From Theropithecus gelada (taxonomy: Eukaryota > Chordata > Mammalia > Primates > Cercopithecidae): a DNA stretch of 64,000 bases. The notes beneath the pieces were generated by a model. The model did not search any database, was not told the origin of the DNA, and saw only the letters and a program-made list of their open reading frames with translations. This document shows, one piece after another, positions 35,290-46,915 of the stretch (the stretch's first letter is position 1; each line of letters opens with the position of its first letter). The stretch is taken from positions 159,693,745 through 159,757,744 of the forward strand of contig NC_037673.1 in NCBI RefSeq assembly GCF_003255815.1, written 5' to 3'. The translations under genes were made by a program, and so were the position numbers.

Positions 35290-36240
35290 TTTTAGAAAAT
35301 ATTTGCAAACTATGCATCTGACAAAGGACTAATATCCAGACTCTACAAGGAACTCAAACAAATCAGCAAGAGATTATTTTATAAATAAAATAATCCCATT
35401 AAAAAGTGGCCAAAAGACATGAGTAGACATTTCTCAAAAGAAGACATACAAATGGCCAGTAAACATATGTAAAAAATTTCACCGGGCGTGGTGGCTCACA
35501 CCTGTAATCCCAGCACTTTGGGAGGCCGAGGTGGGCAGATTGCTTGAGGTCAGGGTTTGAGACCAGCCTGGCCAACATAATGAAACCCCATCTCTACTAA
35601 AACTCCAAAAATTAGCTGGATGTGGTGGCGCACGTCTGTAATCCTAGCTACTGGGGAGGCTGAGGCATGAGAATCGCTTGAACCCAGCAGGCAGAGGTTA
35701 CAGTGAGCCGAGATCCTGCCACTGCACTCCAGCCTGGGCAACAGAGTGAGACTCCATCTCCAAAAAAAAAAAGTTCAACATCACTAATGATCAGGGAAAT
35801 GCAAATTAAAACCACAATGAGATACCAGAATGGCCATTATAAAAAAGTGGAATAACAATACATGTTGATGCTGATATAGTAAAAAGGGAATGCTTATACA
35901 CTGCTGGTGGGAATGTAAATTAGTACAGCCTCTACAGAAAAACAGTATAGAGATTCCTCATAAAACTAAAAGCAGAGCTATCATTCGATCCAGCAATTGC
36001 ACTACTGGGTATTTACTCAAAGGAAAAGAAGTTATTATATAAAAAAGACACCTGCACACTTATGTTTATCACAGCACAATTCACAATTGTGAAGAGAGTG
36101 GGAGGAAGGTGAGGGATGGAAAACTACGTTTTGGAAACAACGTACACTACTTGGGCGACCAGCACACTAAAATCCTAGACTTCATCACCATACAATTCAT
36201 CCATGTAACCAAAAGCCATGCTACTCTTAAAGTTATTGAA
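35290..36240 (+). mobile_element. L1 ORF2/3' fragment split by an Alu
   Basis: 'CTAATATCCAGACTCTACAA', 'GACATTTCTCAAAAGAAGAC' before the Alu, and 'CATCACTAATGATCAGGGAA', 'TGCTGGTGGGAATGTAAATT', 'CTACTGGGTATTTACTC' after it, are L1 ORF2 C-terminal DNA in order. After 36090 it jumps to the 3' UTR ('TAAAATCCTAGACTTCATCA'), so an internal part is deleted. Confidence 0.8.
35480..35772 (+). mobile_element. Alu inserted in L1
   Basis: Starts at ACCGGGCGTGGTGGCTCAC, lacking the first bases, and ends in a short A-run. (A)6(T/G)TTCA around both ends fits a target duplication. Confidence 0.93.
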
Positions 36241-36261
36241 ATTTTTTAAAAAATTAAATAA

Positions 36262-36412
36262 TAATTTTAGCCACTTTATATATCTGTATATAAACTGGTA
36301 TATATGTCATATCGTATATATATCTTATATATAGTATCATATATACATTGTATCGTGTGTATCTTACATATATCTATATATATCTCTCTATATATATATA
36401 TGTCTGTCAAGT
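36262..36412. repeat. AT-rich simple repeat
   Basis: Degenerate TATATATC/TATATATG units over about 150 bases, ending next to an Alu T-tail. Confidence 0.85.
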
Positions 36413-36418
36413 AAGACT

Positions 36419-36720
36419 TTTTTTTTCTTTTTTTTTTTTTATAGAGTTCTACTCTCATTGCCCAGGCTAGAGTGCAATGGCGCTATCTCGGCTCACTGCA
36501 ACCTTCACCTCCTGGGTTCAAGCAATTCTCCTGCCTAAGCCTCCAGAGTAGCTAGGATTACAGGCGCCCTACCACCATACCTGGCTAATTTTGTATTTTT
36601 CGTAGAGACGGAGTTTCACTATGTTGGTCAGGCTGGTCTCGAACCCCTGACCTAAGGCGATCCACCCACCTCGGCCTCCCAAAGAGCTGGGATTACAGGT
36701 GTGAGCCACCATGCCTGGCC
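36419..36720 (-). mobile_element. Alu, antisense, with target duplication
   Basis: Inverted Alu from a T-rich tail to ACCATGCCTGGCC. Flanked by TCAAGTAAGACT at 36407-36418 and 36721-36732. Confidence 0.96.
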
Positions 36721-36776
36721 TCAAGTAAGACTATTTTTTTTATTTGAAAGATACATGTGTTAAGAAGAGCCTAATA

Positions 36777-37080
36777 GGCCGGGCGCGGTGGCTCAAGCCT
36801 GTAATCCCAGCACTTTGGGAGGTCGAGACGGGTGGATCACGAGGTTGGGAGATCGAGACCATCCTGGCTAACATGGTGAAACCCCGTCTCTACTAAAAAA
36901 TACAAAAAACTAGCCGGGCGAGGTGGCGGGCGCCTGTAGTCCCAGCTACTCGGGAGGCTGAGGCAGGAGAATGGCGTGAACCCGGGAGGCGGAGCTTGCA
37001 GTGAGCTGAGATCCGGCCACTGCACTCCAGCCTGGGCGACAGAGCGAGACTCCGTCTCAAAAAAAAAAAAAAAAAAAAAA
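36777..37080 (+). mobile_element. Young AluY of Old World monkey type
   Basis: Same diagnostic set as the copy at 33.7 kb: GGCTCAAGCC, GGCGAGGTGGCGGG and GAGATCCGGCCACTGC. Pure A-tail of about 21. AAGAAGAGCCTAA flanks it on both sides (36762 and 37079 onwards). Confidence 0.95.
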
Positions 37081-37092
37081 GAAGAGCCTAAC

Positions 37093-37969
37093 AGAGTTTT
37101 TATAACAGCAAGCTAATACCAGAACCTGACTCTTTTGTGTGTTGCCTGTTTCTCACTACTGGACACCATGAGCTTCTGAGTGAAACCAGAATTCATTTCT
37201 ACCAAAAATTCATCTGTACCAAAAAAAATTTGCTTTTTTGACACAAAGTGGCAGATGCATGCATGGAAGAAAAGAAAGCAACAGGCCCAAAACTCTCTTA
37301 CACCTTTCCCACAAGCTGTGAACCCTAGTCATGGTGTTACAAGCTGAACTGCTGGAGGCTCCCCACAACACCACTAAGTCAGTCTTATGAAAAAGAAGCA
37401 GTTGTCAGTGATTCGGTTAACGTTCTTCGGTTGCAAGAAAATAAATAGAATCTGGTTCTCTTAAGGCAGAAAGGAATGCATGGGAGGGACAAGGGACAGC
37501 CTACAGAAACGCCAACACCCCAGACTTATGAGAAGGCCCAAGCAGAGCAGTTTCAGTAATCACGGTTCATTGCAAGAACTGTCAGTCTCCACCAGACACT
37601 TCTATCAGGATAAAAAAACCCTGCAACTATTTTAGATCTTTATCATCCCCCTCAAGATTCAAACTCCAGGAACAGAGCATGTGATCAGGCTGGCTTCTGT
37701 CTCATATCTACCCATTAGCCAAGGAAATGCAAAGCACCAAGACAAACATGATGAGGGAAGGATAGTTCCCCTAAGCAAAATCGGGATGTGGATACCAAAA
37801 TAAGACAGAGGAGATGCTGAACAGACAAAATCAATACACGCCCACCACAGTCCACACAGCATCGCACATCTGGAAACTTATAAATAATCAGCCAACTCAT
37901 TCACTGAACTTTACATCTTCTACACTTCTCAATCAGATCTGAGATGGAGGAGGTGTTACAAGAAGCATA
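37093..37969. other. No gene seen; possible old DNA transposon
   Basis: 'CGGTTGCAAGAAAATAAATAG' near 37427 resembles the start of a common old transposon family I cannot name. Antisense frames of 61-67 codons at 37659-37900 have no recognisable domain. Confidence 0.3.
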
Positions 37970-38512
37970 GAGAGTTGTTAAGAATAAGGTCTAGGGAGGC
38001 AGTCCGAAGGGTTAAATCTTAGGTCCACCATTCACTAGTGGTGAGAACCCCAGCCAAGTTTCTTAACTTCTCTGTGCCTCAATTTTTTCTTTTATTTTTA
38101 AGATATAAGTTCTCACTCTGATGCCTAGGCTGGGGTACAGTGGCACCATCATTGCTCACTGCAGACTCCAACTCCTAGGCTCGAGTGATCCTCCCACCTC
38201 AGCTCCCCAAGTAGCTGGGATTACAGGCATATGCTGCCATGTCTGGCTTATTTACTTATTTATTTACAGACAGGATCTTGCTATGTTGCCCAGACTGGTC
38301 TCAAACTCTTAACTTCAAGCGATCCTCCCACCTCGGCCTCCTAAAGTGCTGGGAGTTTTTTCATCTGTAAAACTGGCATGATAATATTAGGTGGGGGTCC
38401 TATGAGGATGAGAGACTGGGAGGAAACAGAGGTGAGGCATGGAATGCATTTATTTAGTGCTTTTCTGGCATCTGATAAGCACTCAAGAAACATTAGTTAC
38501 TGTCATCTAGCT
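37970..38512 (+). repeat. MIR SINE split by an AluJ
   Basis: 37970-38087 carries the first half ('CCACCATTCACTAGTGG', 'TTTCTTAACTTCTCTGTGCC', 'TCAATTTTTT'), and 38354-38512 the second ('CATCTGTAAAACTGGCATGA', 'GCACTCAAGAAACATTAG'). Confidence 0.65.
38088..38353 (-). mobile_element. AluJ, antisense
   Basis: Diverged inverted Alu ('TCACTCTGATGCCTAGGC', 'GCTATGTTGCCCAGACTGG', 'CCTAAAGTGCTGGGAG'). Its linker is a TTTACTTATTTATTTAC tract. Inserted in the MIR. Confidence 0.9.
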
Positions 38513-40450
38513 GTCTGGCACTGTGACTTGCATAAATAATTCTCTCCCCCTTTTAAAGTGTCTTGTTTTGATTCTTGAGTTTCCTGGAGATGCTCCTATA
38601 TAACATCACAAGATCATAATAGAAATTCAGAGTGAGAAGCATCTTTGTTTTTCTTCCCTGCCTTGTTTCTCTCCTACCTGAAAAGAATAGTCAAGACTTC
38701 ATTTAGATTTCAAACTAATGTTCTGTGACAACTGTTCAGCATGAGTAGCATTCAAAATAGAATTCCAGTGATTTTTTTCTTCTTCTCTAAAAGGTATACA
38801 GCTAAGGTTAATAGAGGTGCCACTCTCAAAATATATCTGCCCTGAGCAACGTAAAAGGATTATTTAAAAGGGCACAGTGCATAGGACACACCCTGGTATT
38901 AAAGGCCTAGCAACTAAAATTAATTTTATAAGCTCCTACACACACCAATTTTCATTGACTCTGAATCTTCTAAATTATACTTTCCCCTTGTTTAGGGAGG
39001 TCTACGAAAATAAGTAAAAAGAAGAAAAATCTTTTCATTTGCAAACCAATGCAGAGACAGTACCTGCACCTTTTGAACATTTAAAGATAAACGACTTTGC
39101 CCTTTTGTTGTTCTTTCTTCTTTGTTTTTCTCTGCAGAGTTGATTGACGGCAATAACATAACAAAAATGAAACACTGATTTCCCCTCATCAAGTCTCACT
39201 GCTTTTTAAATTATCTTGGATAGCCTTCATTTGTAAATACCTTATCTTTGAGAACAAATGCCTTTAAATTTCCTCTAGTATAGCTTTTACTGCATTTTAA
39301 TCAAAAAACATATCTTCAACATAAGTAAAATAAAGAAAGACTTCTGATTTTTTTTAAAGAAAACCCTTTCGTTATGGCCCTAACAGGATTCTTTTTTTTC
39401 AAAGTTTAAAATAGAGCATAAAGTTCTAAATTAGACTAACCATTTTTCCTTCAATTACATTCCTGGGATAGACATTTGAAATAAATTTCAAGCTAACAAA
39501 CTATTGCTCAAAATGCTCTCAAAAGTATTTCAAAGTCCAAGATTATGTCTTCAGTCTCTTACACTTGTTTACTAGCTTACCTCCATTAAATCCTTTGAAT
39601 TATTATTCAAAAGCAGTCACATTCTTTTACTCTTAATTCTGTTGGCTTAGTACTTCAGTGCATAATTGTACTTTCAAAGTTCTTTGAAGTGGCTTCATGC
39701 TATTTACATATTACATAATTCAAGGACTAACCAAGATATTACAAAAGGGAAAATGTTCAGTTCTATAACTTGTTAATTAAGACTGCAGTACCTATGTAAA
39801 GATAGCTGTAGATAATCTAGAAGTCTCTAGAAATAGGAAAATTGTCTCATATTACAGGGGAAAGGGAGAAGAAAGCTGACAAATTCTTAGAGTAAATCCC
39901 AACATGACCCGAGGTCTCACTTGGTGCCCATTTTGCCCTTATTCTCTAAACCTTCTTCACTTAGACCTACAATTTAAAGATAGAAAAAAAAAAATAGGAG
40001 AAATTAAAGAGGTATCTTTGGTGCAGATCCTCCTAACTTCTAACAAAAAGTCTCATGAATATTCACACATAATAACAACTGAAAAAGAGCTTAAAATAAA
40101 GTTGAACAGATACACTATTGCCAAAATCTGGGAGGAATTTCTCACAACTCTATGGCTTATGAAACTGGATAAAGAAAAAAAAATTCCTTACCCATGCGTG
40201 GGTTCATCAAACGGAACAACCCAGAGAGAAGGTAGGAAGACATTTTATCCTCTTTCACTCTAGTCTCATGCCTGAGAGATCCAAGATCTGTACCAATAAG
40301 AAAACTCGGTGAGCAGTCATCTAGTTCGAGAGTACCACTTTGGGATGTATGGTGAATACTGTCTCCTTACACACTCTCCCAACTGGACCTTGGGATTTCT
40401 ACAGTTGTCCATCATCACCCACCCGCTTTGCAATTTCAGAGGAATCCCCC
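38513..40450. other. Single-copy sequence, no gene seen
   Basis: Largest repeat-poor stretch of this part. A 119-codon frame at 39904-40263 lacks recognisable domains. Nothing else seen. Confidence 0.4.
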
Positions 40451-40454
40451 ATTG

Positions 40455-40912
40455 TGTATCATATTCATTTCTTCGGGCTGCAAGAACATTTGAAAACAAA
40501 CCAAATGGCTTAGAACAACAGAAATGTATTTTCTCGAAGTCTTGGAGGCTAGAATTCTGAAGCCAAGGTGTCAGCAGGGCCATGGTCCTTCTGAGGGCTT
40601 TAGGGGAAGATCCTTCCTTGGCTCTTCCCTGCTTTTGATGGTTGCTAGCAATCCTTCATGTTCCTTGGCTTGCAGCTGCAGCACTCCAGTTTCTACCTCT
40701 GTCATGTTTTGGTCTTCTCCCCTTGTGTGTCAGTGTCCAAATTTCCTCCTTCTCATAAAGACATCAGGCATTGAATTAGGACCTACCCTAATGATTTCAT
40801 CTTAACGTAATTATCTCTGACCCCGTTTTTAAATAAGGTCATCTCTCCAGGTATTTGGGGTTAGGATTTCAACATTTCTTTTTGGAGGACACAATTGGAC
40901 CCACAACTTGAG
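40455..40912 (-). mobile_element. MLT1-type LTR (ERVL-MaLR), antisense
   Basis: 'GGCTTAGAACAACAGAAATG', 'CTTGGAGGCTAGAATTCTG', 'CCTTCTGAGGGCTTTAGGG', 'AAATAAGGTCATCTCTCCAG' and 'GGACACAATTGGACCCACAA' give the complete inverted order of an MLT1 LTR. Confidence 0.88.
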
Positions 40913-41805
40913 TATTCTGGTGTGAGACAACACCCTGCTGCCCTGTTTTTCAGAGAAAGGAGTCCAACCCAGGCACATGACCTAATTCCAGCCCACTGGA
41001 TGCGCCCACTCCACATATTAATAAAGTTAGATTAAGTGACACAAAGGTAAAAGACTTTTACATTTCATTCCCAACTGCAGCGGTAACGCCCCCTCTACCA
41101 TCCCAATACTCGTACAATGTCCTAACTTCTTCCAAAGTATTAAATCCTTTCTGGCTTAAGATAACCAGAAATAGTACTTGGTATTTGGGAATGACAACTT
41201 GCAAAAATATATAAATGGGTGACACAGAATGAGGGGCTGCAGAGGTGCATCTCTCCTAGAAAAGAATGTATTCTTAGAAAAGCTAAAACAGAACGAGCCT
41301 GAAAGAAGTACATGCAAGGGTTATAATTTTTATATTTGAAATCCGCTCAAATGTGAAGTTTCCAGACAGGAGGATTTAAGAACCTCAGTACTGAAATCTG
41401 TAAGGCATTGGGAAATGAGCTACTTTCTTGTGGTAGATTTGATACAAGAATTTAGCAAACAGCAAGAAGCGCCATAAGAAAAACACACAACCCTGCTGGT
41501 AAACATTATCTGAATAAAGATCTCCTAATTTGAGGATGGATAGAGATAAAGAAAGGCAGAGATGTGCTCAAAGAATGATATATGCAAAACATTAAGAAGA
41601 GAATATCATACTGAAGAATTAAAAGAGCATTACTCTGATAGTCATTTACCAGTAGAGATAGAGGAAAAATCATTACTAATTTTATAACACCCCTCAAAAG
41701 GATGCCATGAAATTTCTATGAAATAAGAGCAGAAAATCAAAGGTAAACTAAGAAAAGGAAAAACAGCATAATGATGTGGAGACACAATTTATTAAAATTT
41801 TTTAA
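40913..41805. other. Single-copy sequence, no gene seen
   Basis: No gene. Possibly faint LINE remains in the A-rich part 41500-41800. Confidence 0.4.
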
Positions 41806-41808
41806 ATG

Positions 41809-42112
41809 GGCCGGGTACAGTGGCTCACACCTGTAATCCCAGCACTTTGGGAGGCTGAGGTAGGTGGATCACCTGAGGTCAGGAGTTCGAGACCAGCCTG
41901 GCCAACATGGCAAAACCCTGTCTCTACTAAAAATACAAAAATTAGCTGGGCATGGTGGTACATGCCTGTATTCCCAGATATTTGGGAGGCTGAAGCAGGA
42001 GAACTGCTTGAACCCAGGAGGCTGAGGTTGCAATGAGCTGAAATTGTGCCATTGCACTACAGCCTGGGCAACAAGAGCAAAACTCCATCTCAAAAAATAA
42101 AACAAAATAAAA
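41809..42112 (+). mobile_element. Alu (S-like)
   Basis: GGCCGGGTACAGTGGCTCAC start, tail AAAAAATAAAACAAAATAAAAAG. AAAATTTTTTAAATG/AAAATTTAAAAATG at the ends is an approximate target duplication. Confidence 0.95.
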
Positions 42113-42845
42113 AGTAAAATTTAAAAATGAAATTTAAAGTATATTAAAGATTAAAATAATCAGTGGAGACATTAAAGAATAGGATTGACGATATTGTGAA
42201 AGTTGGGCAGAGAGTTATTTTAGATTTTGTTTTGTTTGGCTTGTTTTTCCATCCAACCAAAGGGAAATACCTACCTGGCTAAAAACACAAATAAAACAAG
42301 GACGGAATAGTGAGTAGAGTTGGTGACTCTCAAATCCTGTATTTGCCATGTACCTCTTCATAGACTTATACAAGTAAGGTAAGAATCAAGTCAGAAATAA
42401 CTTTTATTGGTTTCCTAAAACACTACAAACTGCGGTATAAACTGCCAGTTTCTTTGTCATATTTGTCTGATACTTTAAATAGCATAGGGCTTTAGATCTA
42501 AATGGCTCAACAGACCAATTTGGAGAGACGAGCCTAGCTTAATGCACATTTCCATGGAAATAGATAAACTACACTTCAACATACTGTGAAAAGATACAAC
42601 ACGCTAAAGGTATCCTGGAAACCTCTTCTTCTTACACCACCTCCCCTACCCCTATGCATTCTCACCTTGTCCCATAAAATAGAAACTTTAATTGAAACTT
42701 CTACTCTCATTAGGAAGAACTCGACAAAAAAAACCTTCCACACTTCTCTTTACCCCTTATTGGATTCTCTCCACAACAAGAGAGGCTATAAATGATTGAG
42801 GAGTTTTGTGACAGTCTGAAATCCATACACCTACTTTCCCGTATT
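42113..42845. other. Single-copy sequence, no gene seen
   Basis: A 69-codon frame at 42586-42795 has low-complexity composition. No repeat recognised. Confidence 0.4.
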
Positions 42846-42846
42846 G

Positions 42847-43366
42847 AAGTTTTCAACTAGAGGCAATTTTGACTGCCAGGGGCATTTGGAAACGTCTCAA
42901 GAAATGTTTTACTCCCATGTTTCAGGGTGGATAGAGACCAGGGATGCTGCTAAGCACCCTATAACACAGACGACAGTCTGCCACAATAAGGAATTATCTA
43001 GTTAGCTGGGCATGGTGACTCCTGTCTGTAATCCCAACACTTTGGGAGGCCAAGGCAGGTGGAACACTTGGGGTCAAGAGTTCGAGACCAGCCTGGTCAA
43101 CGTGGTGAAATCCCATCTCCACTAAAAATTCAAAAATTAGCTGGGCGTGGTGGCAGGTGCCTGTAATGCCAGCTACTTGGGAAGCTGAGGCAGGAGAATC
43201 ACTTGAACCCAGGAGGCAGGAGTTGCAGTGAGCTGAGATGGTGTCACTGCACTCCAGCTCCAGCCTGGGCAACAGAGCAAGACTCTGTTTCAAAAAAAAA
43301 CAGAAAAGGAATAATCCTCTAGTTCAAAATGTCCATGGTGTGGAGGTTGCTACACCACATGGAGAT
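42847..43366. mobile_element. MER20-type hAT element split by an Alu
   Basis: 42847-43002 holds 'GAGGCAATTTTGACTGCCAG', 'GGGCATTTGGAAACGTCTC', 'CCAGGGATGCTGCTAAGCAC', and 43309-43366 the remainder ('TAGTTCAAAATGTCCATGGT'). Together this is a full MER20-like non-autonomous transposon. MER20 copies have been reported elsewhere as regulatory elements; no function is shown here. Confidence 0.75.
43003..43308 (+). mobile_element. Alu inserted in MER20
   Basis: AGCTGGGCATGGTGACTCCTG start, right arm with CTCCAGCTCCAGCC (a 6-base duplication), short A-tail. AAGGAAT(T/A)AT..CTAGTT on both sides fits a target duplication. Confidence 0.94.
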
Positions 43367-43779
43367 ATCTGCTTCTGCCTGACCCAGTTTCATGTTCTTT
43401 CTTCTTATATTGCCTACTTCTACTTTCCATCTCATGAAATTTAAAAAATAATAATAACTTAAATTAAAAAAAAAAAAAAAAGCAGGATCTTCTTAAAGTG
43501 TTCACCCTCACCTGGCTTGGTAAGTTCATCTGCAAGGAGCAGAAGACTCTGCTTGCATGAGTCTTCAGGTCTGGGAAACAATCTCTCTTTTGCTTTAGCT
43601 AGTTTGAGTTAAGTCTCTATCCCTCTACTCACTTCAAGGTCTGGCCATACTTCCTAAAACTGACTTATCTGTGATTCTCCTCAATTTTTCACCACAAATT
43701 CCTGAAGCACATTTGAATAGATCTGTTTTCCTTGCAAGTAAGCATGCCCTAAGACACATACACACTACATGTAGTTGAA
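43367..43779. other. Single-copy sequence, no gene seen
   Basis: A poly-A/AAT stretch lies at 43443-43481. No gene or named repeat. Confidence 0.4.
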
Positions 43780-43945
43780 AATAGCTCACACCTGTAATCC
43801 CAGCACTCTGAGACGCTGAGATGGTAAGATTGCTTGAGCTCAGGAGTCGGAGGCTGCAGTGAGCTATGATGGCACCACTGCCCTCCAGCCTGGCCTACAG
43901 GGTGAGATCTTGTCTCTAAAATAAAATAAATAAAATATTTTAAAA
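43780..43945 (+). mobile_element. FLAM-like Alu monomer
   Basis: A single 7SL-derived left arm: 'GCTCACACCTGTAATCCCAG' runs to 'GGAGGCTGCAGTGAGCTATG' and 'GAGATCTTGTCTCTAAAATA' without a second arm. The first about 15 bases are degraded. Confidence 0.8.
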
Positions 43946-45654
43946 ATCAAAAAATTATAATTTTTTGTGTGAACAACCTGAACATTTCACATAACCTGAT
44001 CTTTACTGAATGACTTAGAAGGCGCTTCAGAATAATGCAATGCCTCAGAAATACGTTCTCCAACACCAAGTGTCATTAGAAGATAGATATTTTCCATTTG
44101 GCATAATATTATGAGTGGGGAGAATTTTACTGGCATTAGTAAAAAACAAAACAAACAAACAAAAAAACATGAAACTCTTCCCTTAGGAATCTAAATTGTG
44201 CTTATACTCTGGTTTTCTCTGGTCTTTTGCCTGATTTAACTTCAGTAAAATACTATAAGAAAACACACATTACTAATACAGGTGTTATAAAATGCTAGTT
44301 AGAAATTACTTATGTCCTCTACTAACCCATTGTTCACAAAACATTTATTAAAATGTTGCTAATATACACAGATCCAGCACAAAGCTAGGGAATAAATACA
44401 TTATAACTGACCTTGTTAAAAATCTGCCAGTTTCATTTAAAACCTTATTGACATCTGTGTATATGTCTCTCTAAATTATGGTTCCATCATGTTGCAGTTG
44501 ATCTTTGACCTCTAAAAGGTCATTCTTTCATAAAGATTTCAACCCCATTCAGTTATAGCAGAGACTGAATCCTGAGTCCCCTGCCCATGTCTCCTCTGTC
44601 ACACACATTCATGGGTGTTTGGGACATTAAGCTATTGCTGCAACTACAATAGTTTCACTTCTTAAAGAGAAATCAATGTGAACAAATGGATCATGAAGAA
44701 TTCTGGGTATTTAGTATAAAAAAATTATATCTACCATTCATAATAATACTGATATGTGTCAATTAGAAAGATAATGTACAATGAGATAAAAGACTACTGG
44801 GAAAACTGTGATGATGGATAGGTTTTGTGCTTATTTGATTTTTTATTAATATAACATCACACACTAACATGAGTCCTTGTCTCTTCGCATTTTGTAGCTA
44901 CAGGAGAATCTTCAGAGGAAATGAAATTTTTTTTTATTCTACCTCCCCACAATCCTCTGAGCTTCTGGAGAAGCAATGTCAATTATACCATCATTAATGC
45001 AAATGGCATCTTAAACAGTTTGTAAGGCAAACGGAGAATGTTAGTGCCACTCAGAAGTGCCAATGTGCACTGCAGATTTCCCCCTAAAGTCTGCAGCCCA
45101 TCACATGTCTTTATTCACTCAGATCTAATCCGATCAACTGAGGGGACAGGCCACTGGCCTGCTCTCTGTCTTTGTCACTCAAACTCACCCATTAAAAACA
45201 ATCCATTTTCTAAAGCTGGACAATGTGGAATACAGGTTTGGCAGCCAAAAGACAAAAATTCCTATATGCAGAGCATGATAATAAGGAGGCTGTTGTCTTT
45301 TTTGCTCCATGGGTTATTCTTATTAAAATAAAATGTGTTCCAAAGTGACTCAGAAACATGAAAATCAGCTAGTTCATAAACAGTTATATGGGAGCTTAGG
45401 CTTTCAAATTAAGAAAACAAATGTGATAAACATGATCCCAAACTCAGTATAAAAGTGTCTGCTGCCACTAAAATGTCCTCCTTCTATTGTGTTTTCTCAT
45501 GTTGTAATATTACAAAGAACCTTCTAATTGTGCTATCATGAGAATTTAAATGGTTTCACAGTTGAATCATCTCCACTAATCTTTTGTGTAATGAAAGCTG
45601 AATTTGTAGTAACAAAGCTTAGGAGTCAATAATTTACCTTCTGATGAAGAAGTA
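43946..45654. other. Single-copy region with possible conserved non-coding element
   Basis: No transposon recognised. 44890-45310 is complex sequence with an exact octamer ATGCAAAT at 44997-45004, preceded by an ATTA core, which would fit a POU/homeodomain-bound element. A 97-codon frame at 45038-45331 has no recognisable domain. Confidence 0.4.
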
Positions 45655-45830
45655 TCTACCCGGTAGACGGCACTGTGCTAGGTAATGAAGGACATCAAAA
45701 AGGGAAGATGGAACATGGAACACACAGGTCTTACTCACAAGAAGTAATGGTGTGTTAGAGAAGATACAATAAATAGAATGCAAGAAAAGATGTAAAAGTT
45801 GAAATGTCACAACAAAGCAATTCTGTATAC
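45655..45830 (-). repeat. L2-type LINE fragment, antisense
   Basis: 'GACGGCACTGTGCTAGGTAA' and 'GGTGTGTTAGAGAAGATAC' resemble the inverted L2 end in degraded form. Confidence 0.45.
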
Positions 45831-46188
45831 ATAGTCATTTTATAAAACTCAAAAAGCATTAGAGACACAAAAACAACCCATATTGAGGCTGGTTGAGATC
45901 AGCTGATGAGCCTTAAGTCTTAGGATATTTACTTTATTCTCTAAGCGATGAAGATCTAAAGAAACTTTGAGAAGAGGGGTAACATGGTGGAGCAACAAAG
46001 GAAGAGAATACTGTCAATGGTACCCCTATTGCACTAGAAAGAGAGGCTACCCACTGATGGCACCTGAATTTAGGTTGTGTGTGAACATGAGATTGTATAG
46101 TGTTGAATTGCACAGTGAAAAATACATTCTAATTTTCTTTTTTAAAAAAATACTTAAAAGGAGAAAGTCTTTGATTTGGTACTAATAT
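45831..46188. other. Flank of the provirus, no gene seen
   Basis: Single-copy looking. Ends with ATAT (46185-46188), which is repeated after the 3' LTR and is the likely target duplication. Confidence 0.5.
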
Positions 46189-46643
46189 TAAGGGAGGAGA
46201 CCACCCCTCATATCGACTTATGCCCAATTTCTGCCTCCAAAGAAAGAAGTAAAAACTAAAAGGCAGGAATGAAATCCACAGGCAGACAGCCCAGTGCCGC
46301 ACCCTGGGCCTGGTAGTTAAGGATCGACCCCTGACCTGACTGGTTATGTTATCGATAGATTACAGACATTGTATAGAAATGCACGGTGAAAATTCCTATC
46401 CTGTTTTTTTCTGATCTAATTACCGGTCCATGAAGCCCCCAGTCACCTACTCCCTGTTTGCTCAATCAATCACGACTCCCTCACAGGCACCCCCTTAGAG
46501 TTGTGAGCCCTTAAAAGGGACAGGAATTGCCCACTCGGGGAGCTCGGCTCTTGAGACAGGAGTCCGATGCCCCTGGCCGAATAAACCCCTTCCTTCTTTA
46601 ACTGGGTGTCTGAGGAGTTTTGTCTGCAGCTCGTCCTGCTGCA
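46189..46643 (+). mobile_element. 5' LTR (LTR2-like)
   Basis: Runs from TAAGGGAGGAGACCACCCC to CTCGTCCTGCTGCA, 455 bases. A TATA-like TTAAAA is at 46511-46516 and AATAAA at 46580-46585, placing R and U5 in the last 100 bases. The usual TG start is not obvious here. In life it would drive rightward transcription of the provirus. Confidence 0.92.
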
Positions 46644-46648
46644 TTTCT

Positions 46649-46666
46649 TGGTTCCCTGACCAGGAA
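46649..46666 (+). promoter_or_regulatory. Primer-binding site, tRNA-Glu type
   Basis: TGGTTCCCTGACCAGGAA lies five bases after the 5' LTR. It complements the 3' end of tRNA-Glu(CTC) except for one base (A for G at position 14), the primer that gives HERV-E its name. Confidence 0.9.
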
Positions 46667-46908
46667 GCGAGGTGATTGGCGGATGGTCAAGGCAGCTCCT
46701 TAGGCGGCTAAAGCCTGCCCTGTGGAACATCCCTACAGGGGACTCCAACCAGCCCAAGCGACGCAGATCCTGAGAGCGCTCCCGGGTAGGCATTTGCCCC
46801 GGTGGGACACCTCGCCAGAGCAGTGTGTGGCAGGCCCCCGTGGAGGATCAACGCAGTGGCCGAACACCGGGAAGGAACTGGTACTTGGAGTCCAGACATC
46901 TGAAACTT

Positions 46909-46915
46909 GGTAAGA
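46909..46915 (+). promoter_or_regulatory. Possible retroviral splice donor
   Basis: TTG followed by GTAAGA in the leader, with GT at 46910-46911, upstream of gag, matches a donor consensus well. Use for env mRNA is an inference. Confidence 0.35.
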
